Below are positions 23,661-36,684 of a stretch of 64,000 bases of DNA, one piece after another. The notes below the pieces were generated by a model. The model searched no databases. It had not been told where the DNA came from and saw nothing but the letters and a program-made list of their open reading frames with translations. Position 1 is the first letter of the stretch, and every line of letters begins with the position of its first letter. The translations under genes were made by a program, and so were the position numbers. The stretch lies in the NCBI RefSeq assembly GCF_051020765.1, contig NW_027469344.1:124001-188000 (forward strand), read 5' to 3'. Source of the DNA: Lasioglossum baleicum. Its lineage: Eukaryota > Arthropoda > Insecta > Hymenoptera > Halictidae.

Positions 23661-26018
23661 ATCGACAGTCAAAGCGTTTGAGAACGTTACCACCTCCATT
23701 GAGCGTTGCACAGCTAAATCATTAGCTTCACAAATCCTGTGATTCCGAAAGTCAACCCAGATATTCCGGGAGTAAATGCGCTGTACAGAATTAGCAATAC
23801 ACACTAGATTTCACTGCTTGAATGTTAGAGCAGGCTGTCAGGCATTTGTATAACACTACGTATATGTGTAGGAACAAGATTCGTACAGAATGCCTTACCG
23901 TCCGAATAACTATCCCGCTGTACCCAGAGGATATCTTCGTGCTCAGGGAAATATTAGTATTCATTTCATTGACGGGCAACTGAACGTCGTGTATGAATTA
24001 AAAGATCGAAAGTCAAACCGTTCGATCACGATACCACCTTCTTTGAGAATCGGACGGCAATGTCAATTGCTTCATCCATCCGGTGATTCCTGGAGCCCAA
24101 CCAGGCATTTTGGGTGCAAGTCCTCTTAAGAGTTATGGCAATAGACACCTTAATTCACGGTTTGAGTATTACAGTAGAGCGTCAAACCATTCGAGATCGT
24201 TACCACCTTCTTTGCGACTGGAAGGGCTAAGTCAATAGCTTTTCCTATCCCGTGATTCCGAAAGACAAAGGAAGAATTCCGGGAGTAAATCTGTTATACC
24301 GTATTGGCATCGTACACCCTATTTCATAGTATAAATATTAATGTCCAGCGTCAAAGCTTTGTAGGAGGTTACGTATTGATACAGAGTCAGACATCATAGA
24401 AAGGCCTTATCTTCTGAGAAGCGAACCCGGTGAATCAAGAGTATATCTTTGTGTTCAGAGGTCAAATTAGTATACATTTTAGTGACGGACACTTTCATTT
24501 CATGTATGAATTAGATGGTCGTGTGTCAAACCTTTCGAGAACGATACCACCATCTTTGGGCGCCGAACAGCTAAGTCAATAGCTTAGTCTATTCTATGAC
24601 TACAAGAGGCAAACCAGTTATTACGGGATTGAATGCACTGTACAGTACTGGAAATAGACAATATAATTCACGGTTTGAATTTAAAGTTGGGACTTAAAAA
24701 TTATGAGAATGTTACCAATTGATATATAGTCAAACGCCTTATTGATGGCCCCATCCACCAAAAGCCTATCCCGTTGTATTGAGAGTATAACATCGTATTC
24801 GGGAAAACAAATTAATTTACAATTTAGTGACGGTCACCTTAATTTCGTGTATTAATTAGAAGATCGAGGGTAAAACCGTTCGCGATCATTACCACCGTAG
24901 TTGAGAATCGAACGCCTTAGTTATTAGCTTCGCCTATCCTATGATTCCGAGAGTTGAATCAGGTACTCCGGGTGTAAATGCGCCGAAAATGATTGGCATT
25001 AGGCACCTGAACTCACCGTATGAGTATTAAAGTACAGAGTCCAACCGCTGGATGAACGTTACCAATTGGTATAAGGTCATACACAATACGGGATACCATA
25101 CCTTTCGTGAACATAACCCGCTGTATTTAGATTATAACTCCGTGCTGAGAGAAGCAAACTAGTACATATTTTAGAGCCGGAAACCTTATTTGCATACATG
25201 GATAAAAAAAATCATGAGCAAATGCTTTCGAGAATGTTGCCACATTCCTAGAGATTCGAACGGCTAAGTCAATAGCTTCACCTATCGTGTGATTCCGAGA
25301 GTCAAACCAGGTACTCCGGGAGTAAATGACCTGTACAGTATTTCCAATAAACGCCTTACTTCACGGTATGAATAATAAAGGAGACCGTCATACTGTTGTG
25401 CAATGTTACCTATTCCAATAAAGTCAATCCTTCTACAGAAGGCCTTACCATCCGAGAAGCTGACTCCATATATCGAGGGTATTACTTCGTGTTCAGAGAC
25501 GCAGATTAGTATACATTATGGTCACATACTCCTTAATTACAATTATGAATTTGAAGATCGAGTGTCAAACCGCTCGATAACGTTGGCCCCATCTGTTAGA
25601 GTCAAACGATTATGTCAAAGCATGATATATCCAGGCATTGAGAGAGCCAAACCAGGAATTCCTGGTCTAATACGCTGTACAGCATTGGCAATAGACAGCT
25701 TATTTCACGGTAGGAATAATAATGCTGATCATCAAACCGTTATAGAACTCTACCTATTCGTATAGAGTCAAACATTTAACCGAAGTCCTTACCTTCCTAG
25801 AAGCTAACATGCTGTATGGAGGGTGTGGCTTCGTGTTCAGAGAAGCAAGTTAGTAGCAATTTTAGTGACAGGCACCATAATCTCATCTATTATTTATAAG
25901 ATCTAAGGTGAAACCGTTCGGCAACGTTACCACTTTCTTCTAGAGACGAACAGCTAAGTCTATAGCGTGACGTATTCAAATATTCAAAGAGTCAAACCAT
26001 GTATTTCCGGAGTAAATG
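23661..26018 (+). repeat. Satellite A array, forward, about 7 units
   Basis: Forward satellite A units with the standard landmarks, including one unit made of two half-2 modules at 24012-24349. The exact palindrome TACCAATTGGTA is at 25060-25071. The block ends at GGAGTAAATG near 26018, where it turns into reverse sequence (TACTAAATTGCTACC, then CTGCAGCGG). No gene. Confidence 0.93.
24012..24349 (+). repeat. Half-2/half-2 unit in satellite A (precise half-register exchange)
   Basis: Successive cores lie at 24012, 24181 and 24350, 169 bp apart both times. Each is followed by the half-2 signature (TACCACCTTCTTTG, then GCTAAGTCAATAGC). The half-1 module expected after 24181 is missing. The core at 24181 is preceded by half-2 tail and followed by half-2 head. 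It therefore records an in-register crossover at the shared core. Confidence 0.88.
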
Positions 26019-26953
26019 TTACTAAATTGCTACCTCGAACACTGAGCAATCACACTTGCTGCAGCGGTTTGTGCTTCTCGGAAGGTATAGCCCTCTGTAA
26101 AAAGTTTGACTCTAAATTAAAAGATAAACCTCTATAACCGTTGGACGCTCTACCTTCTTATTCATAACGTGAAATATGCTGTCTATTGCCAATATTGTCC
26201 AGCGGATTTGCTCCCGGAATACCTGGCTTTACTTTCGGAATCATAGGATAGCAGATGCTATTGTCTTAGCTGTTCTCTAGGGCGAACTCTCAGGCGAACG
26301 TGGCAAAGGACTCGACGGTTTGACCCGAGATCTTCTGATTCATTCACGGATCAGTGGTGCCCGTCTATATTATGTATACTAATGTGCTTCTCTAGTCACA
26401 AAGTAATACTCTCGATGCAGCGGGTGAAGTTCGCGGAAGGTGAGGCCTTCGGTAAAACGTTTGACTTTACGCTAATTGGTAACGATATAATACGGTTGGC
26501 CGCTCTACATTAATATTCCAACCTTCAATTATGGTGTCTATTGCCAATACTGTTCAGCGGCCTTAGTTCAGGAATACCTGGTTTGACTCTACCAACCATA
26601 GGATAGGTGAAGCCATTGGCGTAGCGGTTAGTGTCTAACAGAAGGTGGCAACGTTCCCGAGCTATTTGATGCACGATCTTCTAATATATACATTAAGTTA
26701 ATGTGCCCGTCACTGAAATTAATACTAATTTCCTTCTCAGAACTCGAAGTTATAGCCTCGATGGCGTCGTTCAGAATCGCGGAAGTAAACACCTCCGGTA
26801 AACGTTTGACTTTCTACAAATCTGTATCTTTCTCAAACGGCCTGACAGCCTATTTTAATATTCATGCCGTGAATTAATGTGTTTTTGATAATACCTTTCA
26901 GCGGATTTAAGCCCGGAACACCTGCTTATACTAATGCTATCGCAGGTTAGACG
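26019..26953 (-). repeat. Satellite A array, reverse, about 2.7 units, ending at satellite B
   Basis: Reverse satellite A with clear landmarks (GGAAGGTGAGGCCTTCGG, CAGCGGCCTTAGTTCAGG). It ends at CTATCGCAGGTTAG near 26953, where satellite B begins without a spacer. Confidence 0.92.
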
Positions 26954-27762
26954 ATGTTATGTCGAGGTCTTGTAGTTGTACACGGCAGCTCGAAGCGGCA
27001 TTACTGTATGGCTTCAGTCAATTCCTTATCCAGGACTTCGTACCATATGCATTCTGTCACAGTTTTCTATTTATTTATAGATACTGCAATTTACTGTTGT
27101 TAAATTTTCGTTCTTGTTCGAAATTTTCAATTTTTATATTAAAAAATAGTATTTCTTAGTAAAAGTGCCTTTGAAATTAGTTGAATGTACGTTTGTGACA
27201 TTATTTTGCTGAAAATATTGTTATTTTACATGATTGTCTCTATTAGAACCTACGGTGCCAGTGTAACACGACGGTCGATGTCTTGTAGTTGTGTACGGCA
27301 GAGCAGAGCAGCAGTACAGAGTGATCTTCGATAATTTCTCTAACTTAGATGTTGTACCGCATGCATTTTATCCAGTCTGCATTTATTTATATATTCTGTG
27401 ATTTGCTGTTACGATATTTTCGATTTTCTTCGATATTTTCAATTTTTCGTTGAAAAAATTGTGTTTGATAGTAAAAGCACCTTTGGAATTTGTTGTATCT
27501 ACATTTATGACATTATTATGTTGACCCTATTCGTATTTAATATGACTGTCTGTATACGTACCTACACTGCCGGAGAGACACTAATGGCGATGTCCTGTAT
27601 TTGCGTACGACAGATCCAAGTGGCACTACTGGAGCGTCGTAGTTAATATAGTTAAACATAATTTTGTATGGTATGCATTTAATCCCGGTGATCCATTTAT
27701 TTAATCATTCAGTAATTTACTGCTTTCATATCTTCGATTTTTTTTCAAAACTGTCAATTTTC
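26954..27762 (+). repeat. Satellite B patch 1, forward, about 2.6 units of ~313 bp
   Basis: A second, unrelated satellite. The landmark TACCRTATGCATT occurs at 27041, 27354 and about 27667, 313 bp apart. Each unit carries TCTTGTAGTTGNGTACGGCAG, a stretch like ATTTATTTATANATNCTGT, TTTTCGATTTTNTTC, AAAAAATTGT and GTACGTTTATGACATTATT. It is clearly richer in A+T than family A. It starts at ACGATGTTATGTCGAGG and stops at TCAATTTTCCTA, where reverse satellite A resumes. The short open frames inside (66 and 82 codons) are satellite sequence. Confidence 0.9.
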
Positions 27763-30700
27763 CTATTGACCCTGCCGTTCGACTCCCAGACTAGGTGCTA
27801 ACGTTCTCAAACGGTTTGGCTCTCCATTACGTCTTCAATCATGGAAATGTAGTGCCCGTCAGCTACTATGTCTACTAATTTGTTTCCGTGAACAATAACC
27901 AAGGCACTCGCTGCAGCGCGTTAGGTTCTCGGAAGTTATGCTATTCGGGTGAAAGTATGACTGCATTCGAATTGGTAATATCCTCCAACGGTTTGACTCC
28001 CCATTTTAATGATCATTCCGTGAATTAAGGTGTCCCTTGCCCATATTGCCCAAAGAATTTACTGGCGGAATACCTGAACTGACTCTCGGAATCATAGGAT
28101 TGGTGAATATATTGACTCTGACGTTCGGTCCCCAACGAGTGCGTTATCGACCCCGAAAAGTTTGGCCATCGATATTCTAATTCATACATGAAGTTAATAT
28201 GCCAGTCAATAAAATGCATACTAATTTGATTCTCCGATCACGAAGATATAATGACAATACAGCGTGTCAGCTTCTCGGAAGGTATGGCCTCTGCTATACA
28301 GTTTGGATCTATATCAATACGAACGTCCTGCAAAGGTTTGCCGTTGGACTATAATATTTATACCATCAAATAGCGTGTACGATGCCAATACTGCACAGCG
28401 GATTTACTCCCGGAACTCTTGCTTTGACTTTCGGAATCACAGGGTAGCTGAAGCTATTGACGTAGCCGTTCATCTTTCAGAGAGTGTGGTAACGATCTCG
28501 AAAGGTTTGACCATAGATATTCTAATTCTTACATGAATTTAAGAGGCGCATCATTACAACGTATTATAATTTGTTCCACTCAACACGATGTTATACTCTC
28601 GGTACAAGGGGTTAGCACCTCGGACGGTAAGGCATTCGGTGAAACGATTGACTTCATAACATTTAACATCGTTCTCACGCGGCGTGACGCTCTATTTTAA
28701 TATTCAGGGCGAAAATTAAGGTATCTAATGCGAATCCACTTCAGCGGATTTACTCTCGGATTACCTGCTTGACTCTCGGAATCGCAGGATTGGCGAATTA
28801 TTTGACTTGGCCGTTCGTCTCTCACAGAGAGTGGTAACATTCTCCAACTGTTTGATACTCGATCTTCTAATTCGCACATAAAGTTAAGGGTTCCGTCACT
28901 AACATGTGTAGTAATTTGCTTCCGTGAACACGAAATTCTGCTCTCAATGCACCGTGTTCGTTTCTGGGTGGGTAAGGGCTTCGGTAAAAGATTTGACTTT
29001 ATACCAATAGGTAACGTTCTCAAACAGTTTCACGTTCTACTTTAATATTTAAACCCACAATTAAGGTGTGGATTGCAAATAGTGTACAGCGGATTTACTA
29101 CAGGAACTCCAGGCTTGATTATCGCAATCACAGTATAGGTAGAGCTACTGACTTAGCCGTTCGTCTCTCACCGAAGGTGGTAACGTTATCGAACGGTTTG
29201 ACCCTCGACCTTTTAATTCATTCACGAAGATGCGGTGCCCCTCACTGAAATGAAGACTAATTTCTTTCGCTGAACACGAAGTTAAACACTCGATACAGTG
29301 GGTTTGGCTTGTGGAAGGTAAAACTTTCGGTAAAATGTTTGACACTGTACCAATAGGTAACGTTCCAAACAGCGTTGTCGCTCTACTTTATTGTTCATAC
29401 CATGAATTAAAGTGTCCATTGGTATTACTTCAGTGTGGATTCTCTAGTGGAATACCTCGTTTGACTGTCGGAGTAACAGGATCGGAGAAGGTACAGACTT
29501 AGCGGTTTCACCCTCAAGGAAGGTTGCATCCGTCTCGAGCAGTTTGAATCAGGTTTTCCTCTCCACATATGAAATTGAGGTGCCCGTCACTAAACTGTGT
29601 GCAAATTCGTTCCGCTGAACACTCTGCTATACTCACGATGCAGCCGGATATATTCTCGGATGGTTATGTATCCGCTAGTGGGTTCGACGTTATAACATTT
29701 GGTAACATTCTCATACGGTCTGGCTCCCAATTTTAATACTCACACCGTGAATTAATGTTTCCACTGACGATACTATTCAGCAGATTTACTCCTGTAATAC
29801 CAGGTTTGACTCTCGGAATCACAGGATAGGATTGACTCCGCCGTACGACTCTCATAGATGGTGGTGACGTTCACGAACGGTTTGACACTAGATCTTCCAT
29901 TTCATATATAAAACTAAGATGCCCGTCATTAATATTTATACTCATTTGTGTCCCTGATCACGAAGTTATAATGTCGATACAGCGGGTTACCTTCCCAGAA
30001 TGTTAGGCATTCCGTAATAGGTTTGTCTCTATACCAGTAGGTGACGTTTTACATCGGTATGAAACTGTACATTACTATTTATACTGCGAATTGAGGTCTG
30101 TATTGCCAATACCATACTGCGGATATACTCTCGGAATTTCTGGTCCCCCCTTCAGAACAACAGGATAGGTGAAGTTAGTGACATAGCAGCCTTGTTCTAA
30201 AAAAAGGTGCTAACGATCTCGAAGAGTTTGACTCTCGATTTTGCTATTCATACGCGAAACAGAGGTGTCCGTCTGCTGAAATGTCTACACATTTCTTTCC
30301 GTGGACACTAAGCTAGAATCTCGCTACACAGGGTTATGTTCCCGGTACGTAAGGTATTGTGGGAAAAGTATTACTATATTTTAATTGATAATGTCTCCGG
30401 CGGTTTGACTCAGTACCTTAATATTTATACCGTAAATTATGGTATGTATAGCCAATACGCTTCAGCGGATGAACTCCCGGAATACCTGGTTTCACATTCG
30501 CACGCACAGGATAGCTGAAGCTACTGACTTGGCCGTTCGTCTCTCACAGATTGTGGTATCGCTCTCGATCGGTCTGACACCCGATATTCTAATTCATACA
30601 CAAAGTTATGGTGCTCGTCACTGAAATGAAGACGAATTGCTTTCCCTGAACTCCAAGGTATAGTCTCGATGCAGAGGGTAAGGTCATCACTAGAACCTTT

Positions 30701-32214
30701 AACAATATACCAATAGGTAACTTTCTACAAGGGATAGACACAGCACCTGAATATTCATACCGTGAATTCAGGTGTCCATTGCCAATAGTGTACAGTTTGT
30801 TATCTCTCGGAATGCCTGGTTTGTCCTTCGGAATAACTGAACAGGTGAAACTACTCACTTATCCGCTCGAATCTCAAAGACGGCGGTAAAATACACGAAC
30901 GGTTGTACCCTCGATATTCTAAATCATTCCGGAAATTATGATGCCAGTCATTGAAATGACAGAGCACCATGTTATACTCTCGATTATTGCGTTATGCTTT
31001 CGGAGGGTAAAGTTTCCAGTAACACGTTTGTCTTCATACGAATTCGATAACGTTCACAACCGGATTGACGCCCTACCTCCATATTCACACCGTAAATTAA
31101 GGTGCCTAATTCCAATAACATTCAGCGGACTTACTCCCGGAATACCTGGCTTGTCACTCGGAATCACTGGTGAGGTGCAGCTATTGACTTAGCGACAAAG
31201 GTGGTCGACACGTTCTCGAACGGTTTGACTCTCGATCTTGTTATTCATACATGAAAATAAGGTGTCCGTCTGCCAAAATGTCTTCTAATTTGCATCCGTG
31301 AACACTAGGCATGGCACTTCGTCCAGCGGATTAAGTTCTCGGAAGATAATGTATTCGGTTAAAAGAATGGCATTATAGCCATTGGTAATGTTCTACGACA
31401 AATTGCCTCTCCCTACTTTAATACCCATGGCGTGTATTAGGGTGTCTATTGCCAACACTATTCAGGGTATTTACGCCAGGAATACCTTGTTTGGCTCTGG
31501 AAATCACATGATGGGTGAAGCTATTGGCTTAGCCGTTCTATTTTCAAAGAAGGAGGTGACGGTCTCGCTCGGTTTGTCACTCGATCTTCCATTTAATTAA
31601 TGAAATTATGGTGCCCGAAGCAAAAATATATATTCATTTGATTCTCTGAGCACCTTGTTATGCACTCGACACAGAGCGTTATGCTTTCGTACGGTAAGGC
31701 CGTCAATATAACGTTTGACATTATACCAACTGCAAACGTTCTCAAACGGTCTTTAGCATTATTTTGGTATCTACCCTTCAATTATGGTGTCCATTGCCAA
31801 TACTGTTCTGCGGATTTACTCACGAATTACCTTGTTGGGCTCTTGGAATCGCAGGGTAGGTGAAACTATTGACGTAGCGGTTTGTCTCTCACAGGCGGTG
31901 GTAACGTTCTCGAACAGTTTGAATCTGGATCTTCCTATTCATTTTGAGTTTAAGGTCCCCGCAATTAAAATGTTTCTAATGCGCTTCCCTGAACACGTAG
32001 CTATACTCTCGATACAGCGGGTTAGCTTCTCGGACGGTAACCCATTCGGTAAAACGATAGACTTTATAGCAATTAGTAACGTCCTCAATCAGTTTGTCTC
32101 CATTTTAATATTCAAACTGTGAATTCAGGTATCAGTTGTCAATACGGTTCAGTGGATTTACTCCCGGGATACCTGGATTGATTCTAGGAATCGGAGGATT
32201 GGTGAAGCTGTGAC
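27763..32214 (-). repeat. Satellite A array, reverse, about 13 units
   Basis: Reverse satellite A directly after satellite B, beginning at TTGACCCTGCCGTTCGAC. Standard landmarks recur at about 346 bp. There is a deletion of about 20 bp near 31193. The variant half 1 (TCTACTAATTTGTTTC) recurs near 27870, 30285 and 31275. It ends at a switch point that also exists in a second copy near 38026. No gene. Confidence 0.93.
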
Positions 32215-32257
32215 TTACCTACCGCGAAACAAACCCACCGTATCGAGAGTATAACTT
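32185..32257. repeat. Strand-switch junction J1, copy 1
   Basis: Reverse half 2 (TAGGAATCGGAGGATTGG) runs into forward half 1 (TACCTACCGCGAAACAAACC) around 32214, across the short overlap CTTACC. Bases 32185-32257 match 37998-38071 almost exactly, with one single-base indel. The match includes unusual variants (TCGGAGGATTGG, AAACAAACCCACCG). The junction therefore formed once and was copied. Confidence 0.85.
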
Positions 32258-33298
32258 GGTGTTCAGAGAAAGAAATTAGTCTTCATTTCAGTGACGCGCA
32301 CGTTAACTTCATGTATGGATGAGAAGATCGATGGTCAATCCGATCGAGAACGTTACCACACTCTTCTAGAGTCGGAAGGCTAAGGCTACAACTTCACGTG
32401 TCCTGCGATTCCGAGAATCAAATCAGGAAATCTGGGAGTAGGAACGCTGAAGTTTATTTGCAACTGACACCTTAATTCACGGTATGAATAATAATGTAGA
32501 GAGTCAAACCTACGGAGAATATTCCCAATAAGCATAAGGTCATTCCTTTTACCTAATACCATACCTTCCGAAAACGTAACCCGCTGTAGCAAGTATCTTG
32601 GTAAATGTTCACGGAAATAAATGAGTAGCCATTTCAGCAGACGGACAATGCAGTTTTACGAATGGATACCAAAATCGAGAGTCAAACATTTCCAGTGCGA
32701 TAGCATCTTTTTTGAGCGGCGTACTGCTAAGTCAATAGCTTCACATGTCCTGTTATTCCGAGAGACTGTCAGCAGTATAGTATTTGCAATGAACACCACA
32801 ATTCACAGTGCAAGTAGTACAGTACAGTGTAATACCGTTGTAGAACGTTACCCACTGGCATAGAGTCAAACTTTATGCAGAATACCTTACCTGCCGTGAA
32901 GCTATCCCGCTGTATCTAGTGCATAACTTCGTTCCCAGAGAAGCAATGTGGAATGGATTTTAGTGATTGAAATATTAATATTATGTATGACATTGATGGT
33001 CGAGGTTCCGACCTTTCGGGAACGTTACAACTTTCCTTTAGAGTCGTACGACTAAGTCTATAACTTCACCCATCCTGCTATTCCGATAGACAAACACAAC
33101 AACAATTGAGAGGGTTACCAATTGGTATAAGGCCTAACGTTTAACCTAAGGCCTTACCTTCCTCGAACCTCAGCGGCATCATCGAGAGTGTAAATTCCTG
33201 ACCGCCGAAAAAAATGAGTATTCGTTTCAATGACCGGCTCGTTTACTTCATGTACAAATTAGATGATCGAGGGCCAAACCGCTCCAAATCGTTGCCAA
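32215..33298 (+). repeat. Satellite A, forward, short block between two strand switches
   Basis: About three shortened units in forward orientation. They carry diagnostic internal deletions near 32766 and 33068 that are shared exactly with the copy 9510 bp downstream. Both boundaries (about 32214 and 33298) reappear as the boundaries of the larger forward block 38027-42808. The 80-codon open frame at 32621-32863 has an identical twin at 42131-42373 only because the DNA is duplicated. Confidence 0.92.
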
Positions 33299-33424
33299 TG
33301 GTATTCAAAATAGGCATGGCTCTATACGAATTGGTAATGATCTCCGGCGGTTTGACTCCAAACATTTATATTAATGACGTGAAATGAGGAGTCATTTGCC
33401 AACACTCTTCAGCGGATTTACTCC
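32568..33424 (+). repeat. Recent 857-bp duplication, copy 1
   Basis: This copy pairs with 42078-42934 at a constant offset of 9510 bp. Bases 32568-33203 (636 bp) are identical to 42078-42713. In the remaining 221 bp I count about 12 mismatches, and at most of them copy 1 carries the base that departs from the family consensus. Homology starts sharply at CCGAAAACG and fades to ordinary unit similarity after AGCGGATTTACTCC. The copy includes the forward-to-reverse switch near 33298. Confidence 0.92.
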
Positions 33425-33675
33425 TGGAATACCTGGTTTGCCTCTCGGAATCGCAGGATGGGTTAAGCTATTGACTTCGCCGTTAGACTCTCGCAGAATG
33501 TGGCATCGTTCCCGCGAGGTTTTACCCTCGACCTTCTAATTCGTACATGAAGTTAAGGTACTCGTTACTGAAATGAATACTAATTCCGTTCAATGAACAC
33601 GAAGTCATACTCTCGAAATAGCAGGTTAGCTTCACCGAAGGTAAGTCTATTGGTAAAGAGTTTTACTCTATAGTA

Positions 33676-33735
33676 ATAGGGAACGTAGAACAGTCAGCAA
33701 AACACTCTCTACACCGGCCTAGGCTTGTCGAAATG
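33676..33735 (-). repeat. Truncated satellite A unit
   Basis: After AATAGGGAACGT the unit does not continue with its half-2 tail. It jumps to a degenerate half-1 end (ACACTCTCTACACCGG, then GGCTTGTCGAAATG). Well over half a unit is missing. Confidence 0.65.
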
Positions 33736-34769
33736 TGAGGCCTTCCGTACAAGTTTGGCTCTATACCAATCGGTAATGTTCTACACCGGCATAACACTGT
33801 ACCTTAGTGTTCATACCGTGAAGTATTATGACTAATGTCAATACTGTACAGCGGATTATCTCCCTGAATACCTGGTTTCGTTTTCGGAATCGCAGGATAT
33901 GTGAAGCTATTGTCATAGCCGCTCGAATATCAAAGAAGGTGGGACGTTCTGGATCGGATTTACACTTTACCTTCGAATTCATACATGAAATTAAGATGGC
34001 CGTCACGAATATGTATGCTAATTTGATTCTCTGGACAAGAAGTTATACTCTATATACTGCGGGTTATGATCTAGGCAGGTAAGGCTTTCTGCGAAAAGTT
34101 TGACTCTATAGCAATGAGTAACGTTCTACAACGGTTCAACGCTGTACTTTAATATTCATACAGCGAAATGAATGCCTATTTCCAATTATGCACAGCGCAT
34201 TTACTCCCGGAGAACCTTATTTCACTCTCCGGAATCATATGAAAAGAGGAGCTATTGAATTAGCTGCTCCATCCCCAATGGTGGTTGGACGGTCTCGACC
34301 GGTTTGACACTCGATCTTCTAATTCATATGTGAATATAAGGTGTGCTTCTGCTGTAATGTCTACCCATTTGCTTCCGTGAGCCATAAGCATGACACTCCC
34401 TACAGCGGGATAAGTTCTATGAGGGTAATGTACTCGGTAAAATGTAGGAGTGTATAACAATACGTAATGTTCACCAACGGTTACTCTACTACAATATTCA
34501 TACCGTGAATTAAGGTATCTGTTGCCGAAACTGATCAGCGGATTTACTCCCGGAATACCTGGTTTGACTCTCGGAATCGCAGGATACGTGAAAGAATTGA
34601 CATAGCGGTTCGTCTCTCATAGAAGGTGGCAACGTTCTCGAACGGTTTGACACTCAATCTTCTAATTCATGCATGAAATTATGGTGCTCGTCACTAAGAT
34701 GAATACTAGTTCGCACCTCTTAACACGGTATTATACACACGATACGGCCGGATAGTTTTTTGGATGGTT

Positions 34770-34925
34770 AGGCATTCTTATTATATATCTTATTAGGAGG
34801 GTAAGTTCTACGGTAAAACTATTGATTTTATAGCAATAGGTAACGATCTACATCGATTTGATGATCATGTTTAATATTTGAACAGTGAATTAAGGTGCTA
34901 CCGTTCTCGAACGGTATAACCCCCG
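34770..34925 (-). repeat. AT-rich insertion and adjacent deleted satellite A unit
   Basis: After GGTTAGGCATTCT comes TATTATATATCTTATTAGG, a short AT-rich insert. It is followed by a repeated start of the same segment (GGGTAAGTTCTACGG). About 110 bp later, at AATTAAGGTGCTACCG near 34898, the unit jumps from the half-2 tail to the second core and loses roughly 115 bp. Confidence 0.65.
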
Positions 34926-36684
34926 ATATTCTAATTCATACATGAAATTAAGGCGCCTGACACAGAAATGATTACGAATTTCTTCTCTGAACTCGAAGTT
35001 ACATTCGACGACGCGGGTATGGTTCGCACAGGGTAAGATCTTCGGTAAATCGTTTGACTTTTGTACCAATTGTTAGCGATCTCAAACGGTATGACGCTGA
35101 ATTTTAATATTCAATCAGTGATTTATGGTGTCTATTGCCAATACTGTACAGCACATTTAATCCCGCTATATCAGGTTTGACGGTACGAATCTCAAGGAAG
35201 GCGTTAACGCTCTCGAACGCTGTGACTCCCGATGTTGATATTTATACACAAACATGTGGTGTCCATCCCATAAAATGTCCACTGATTTATTTCTGTTAAC
35301 ATTAAGCAGCACAATCGCTACAGCAGGATTGAATACCGGAACGTATGGTATTCAAAAAAGGAATGACTATAAACGAATTGGGAATGTTCTCCGACGGTTT
35401 GACTGCTTACAATAATATTAATACCGTGAAATACGCTGTCAACTGCCAGTAACTTTTAGCGGATTTACTCCGGTATTGCCTGATTTGACCTTCGGAATCA
35501 CAGGATAGGTGAAGCTATAGATCTAGCAGTTCGAATCTCAAAGCGGTTTGAAAACTGCACGAACAGATTGATCATCGATATTCTAGTTCACGAAGTCAAT
35601 GTGCCCGTGACTAAAAGGAAGACTAATTTCATTTTCTGAACACGAAGTTATACTCTCGATACGGCGGGATAGCTTCGCCAAATGTAAGGCCATCTGTAAA
35701 GTGTTTAACCTTATACCAATTGACAATGCTGTGAAACAGTTTGGCGATCTGCATTAATATTCAAACCGTCAATTATGATATGTATTCAGAAGATTGTTCA
35801 GCGGATTTTCTCCAGGAATATCAGGTATGGGTCTCGGAATCAGAGGAAAGGCGAAGATATTGACTTAGCCGATCGACTCTCACGGAAGATTGTCAGATAC
35901 GCGAATGGTTTGACCCTCGATCTTCTAAATCATGCATGAGTGTATGGTGCCCGTCACTAAAGAGTTTATTAATTTGTTCCTGTGAATACGATGTTATATC
36001 CTCGATACACCGGGTTACGCTTTCGGTGTGTAAGATCTTCGGTAAGACGTTTGACTTTATACAGAACTGTTAACGCTTTCCAAATGTTTGACACTCTACT
36101 TTAATATTTAAACCGTGAATTATGGTGTCTATTGCCAATACTGTTCTGCTGATTAACTCCCGGAATGCCTCGTTTGACTTGCGGAATCACAGTATACGCG
36201 AAGCTGTTGTTCCAAACCGTTTGACTCCCGAAGATGGTAGTAACGTTCTCGAACGGAGTGACTCTCGATTTTGAAACTAACTCATGAGAGTGTGGTGTCT
36301 GTCTGCTGATATGTCGACAAACTTTATATCATGAATAATAACGAAGACATACGACACAGCGAGTTAAGGTATTCGGTATAAAGTGTGACTTAGTACGAAT
36401 TGGTAATGAACGCGGGCGGTGAATCTCTGTACTTTAGTATTCATACCGTGAATTAAGGTGTCCATTGCGAATACTGTCCAGCGGATTTACAGCCTGGAGA
36501 CTTGGCTTGACTCTCAGTAACAGAGGATAGGTGAAGCTATACACTTAGCCGTTCAAATCGTAAGTGAGTTCGTATCGTTCCCGAACGGTTTTACTCTCGG
36601 TCTTCTAATTCATACATGTAAAACGTGTGTTCGCCACTAAAACGTATACCATTATGCTTCTCTGAAGTCGAAGTTATATCCTCG

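Noticed and set aside
32621..32863. An 80-codon frame with an identical twin at 42131-42373, which could look like a conserved gene
   Set aside because: The identity comes from the 857-bp DNA duplication. Other satellite units in the same register are full of stops, and there is no start context or domain.
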